Assembly (NCBI GenBank): GCA_026126305.1
Contig: JAHCJI010000004.1
Span: 124,001-188,000 of the forward strand
DNA length: 64,000 bases
Source of the DNA: Phycisphaeraceae bacterium
GTDB taxonomy: Bacteria > Planctomycetota > Phycisphaerae > Phycisphaerales > UBA1924
Reading direction: 5' to 3'
The translations under genes and the position numbers were made by a program. Positions 63,681 through 64,000 of the stretch are shown one piece after another. The notes beneath the pieces are model-generated. The model saw nothing but the letters and a program-made list of their open reading frames with translations, had not been told where the DNA came from and did not search any database. Position 1 is the first letter of the stretch, and each line of letters starts with the position of its first letter.

Positions 63681-64000
63681 ATGCGTAGCCCCGATGCCAA
63701 ACCCAAACGAATCGTCGCGATCGTGTGCGCCGCGGGCGTTGGAACCCGCTTTGGTGGCGGACCTGGGAGCAAACTCGACGCCGATCTGTGTGGCAAGCCC
63801 GTGCTGGTGCGTGCCGCCGAGGCCCTTGCCCAGAGGCCGGAGATTGCCCTGACGATCGTGGCCGGCCCGGCGCATCCCGACGCCTTGGAGGTTTTTTGCG
63901 ATCGGTACGGCAGGATCTTCGAGGCACTCGGGGCTCACATCCACCCCGGCGGCATCCACGAACGCTCCGAGACGGTGCGTGCTGGTCTGCACGCACTCGA
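63681..64000 (+). CDS. ispD: 2-C-methyl-D-erythritol 4-phosphate cytidylyltransferase, 3' part cut off by the window edge
   Basis: Third enzyme of the non-mevalonate isoprenoid pathway; it transfers CMP to methylerythritol phosphate. The visible 106 codons from ATG 63681 have the nucleotidyltransferase start IVAIVCAAGVGTRFGGGPGSKLDADLCGKPVLVRAAEAL, including the GxGxR-like phosphate-binding loop and the Lys of GSKL, and later HERSETVRAGL, which corresponds to the RxxSVxxGL block of IspD. The end runs off the window. It is divergent from ssrA. Confidence 0.85.
   Translation, partial: MRSPDAKPKRIVAIVCAAGVGTRFGGGPGSKLDADLCGKPVLVRAAEALAQRPEIALTIVAGPAHPDALEVFCDRYGRIFEALGAHIHPGGIHERSETVRAGLHAL

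Overview
The window looks like the chromosome of a high-GC Gram-negative bacterium, most likely a planctomycete of the Phycisphaerae type. The support is circumstantial: outer-membrane and lipoprotein genes, a type II secretin and ATPase, many small planctomycete-style hypothetical proteins, a LeuRS with a large editing-domain insert, and loosely packed, mostly metabolic operons. No phage, CRISPR array, rRNA or tRNA was seen. One tmRNA gene is present.

Region by region. 1-15.6 kb: leuS (cut by the left edge), an outer-membrane protein, then a plus-strand run of arfB-tsaB, a two-component pair (helix-turn-helix/receiver fusion and HDOD histidine kinase), a receiver/GAF-like protein, ybeY, a CorC-like CBS protein and rsmD. 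On the minus strand lie ahcY and an ArsR-methyltransferase regulator with a perfect palindromic operator. 15.6-28.7 kb: asparagine synthetase, PilZ-like protein, queF, an HD exoribonuclease, a Lon-substrate-domain protein, a small transaldolase, an acyl-CoA synthetase, a PLP decarboxylase, an AbgT transporter and hutG-hutI. 28.7-33.6 kb is the most accessory-looking stretch: a 21-bp tandem repeat array, and two paralogous Fn3-like genes that share a promoter-like block and flank a lower-GC gene with a PD-(D/E)XK-like nuclease region.

33.6-44.5 kb: an Uup-type ABC-F protein; a methionine-branch pair (cystathionine gamma-synthase-like enzyme plus an aspartokinase-homoserine dehydrogenase fusion without ACT domains) behind an S-box-class SAM riboswitch; a thioredoxin-like lipid-envelope protein; a PH-domain membrane protein; pheS; and an acyl-CoA dehydrogenase. 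44.6-49.2 kb: pyruvate dehydrogenase E1alpha, E1beta and E2, with a DUF433/DUF5615 toxin-antitoxin pair inserted between the E1 genes. 49-56.5 kb: a lipoprotein, a membrane protein, a BtuF-like binding protein, and gspD-gspE.

56.7-62.1 kb (minus strand): a tightly overlapping chain of a NapG-like ferredoxin, tyrosine phenol-lyase (N-terminal frameshift), nadA, panE and pdxH. Its upstream end is scarred by a decayed IS3-family fragment that separates the C-terminus of a NapA-like gene from the C-terminus of an NrfD-like gene. The window closes with ssrA (tmRNA) and the start of ispD.

Functional themes: methyl and sulfur metabolism is controlled by two independent devices, the palindrome upstream of the ArsR-methyltransferase/ahcY genes and the SAM riboswitch upstream of metB/thrA. 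Cofactor synthesis (NAD, pantothenate, PLP) is fused into one coupled operon with a PLP enzyme. Domain and family calls rest on motifs read by eye. GC contrasts are visual estimates.
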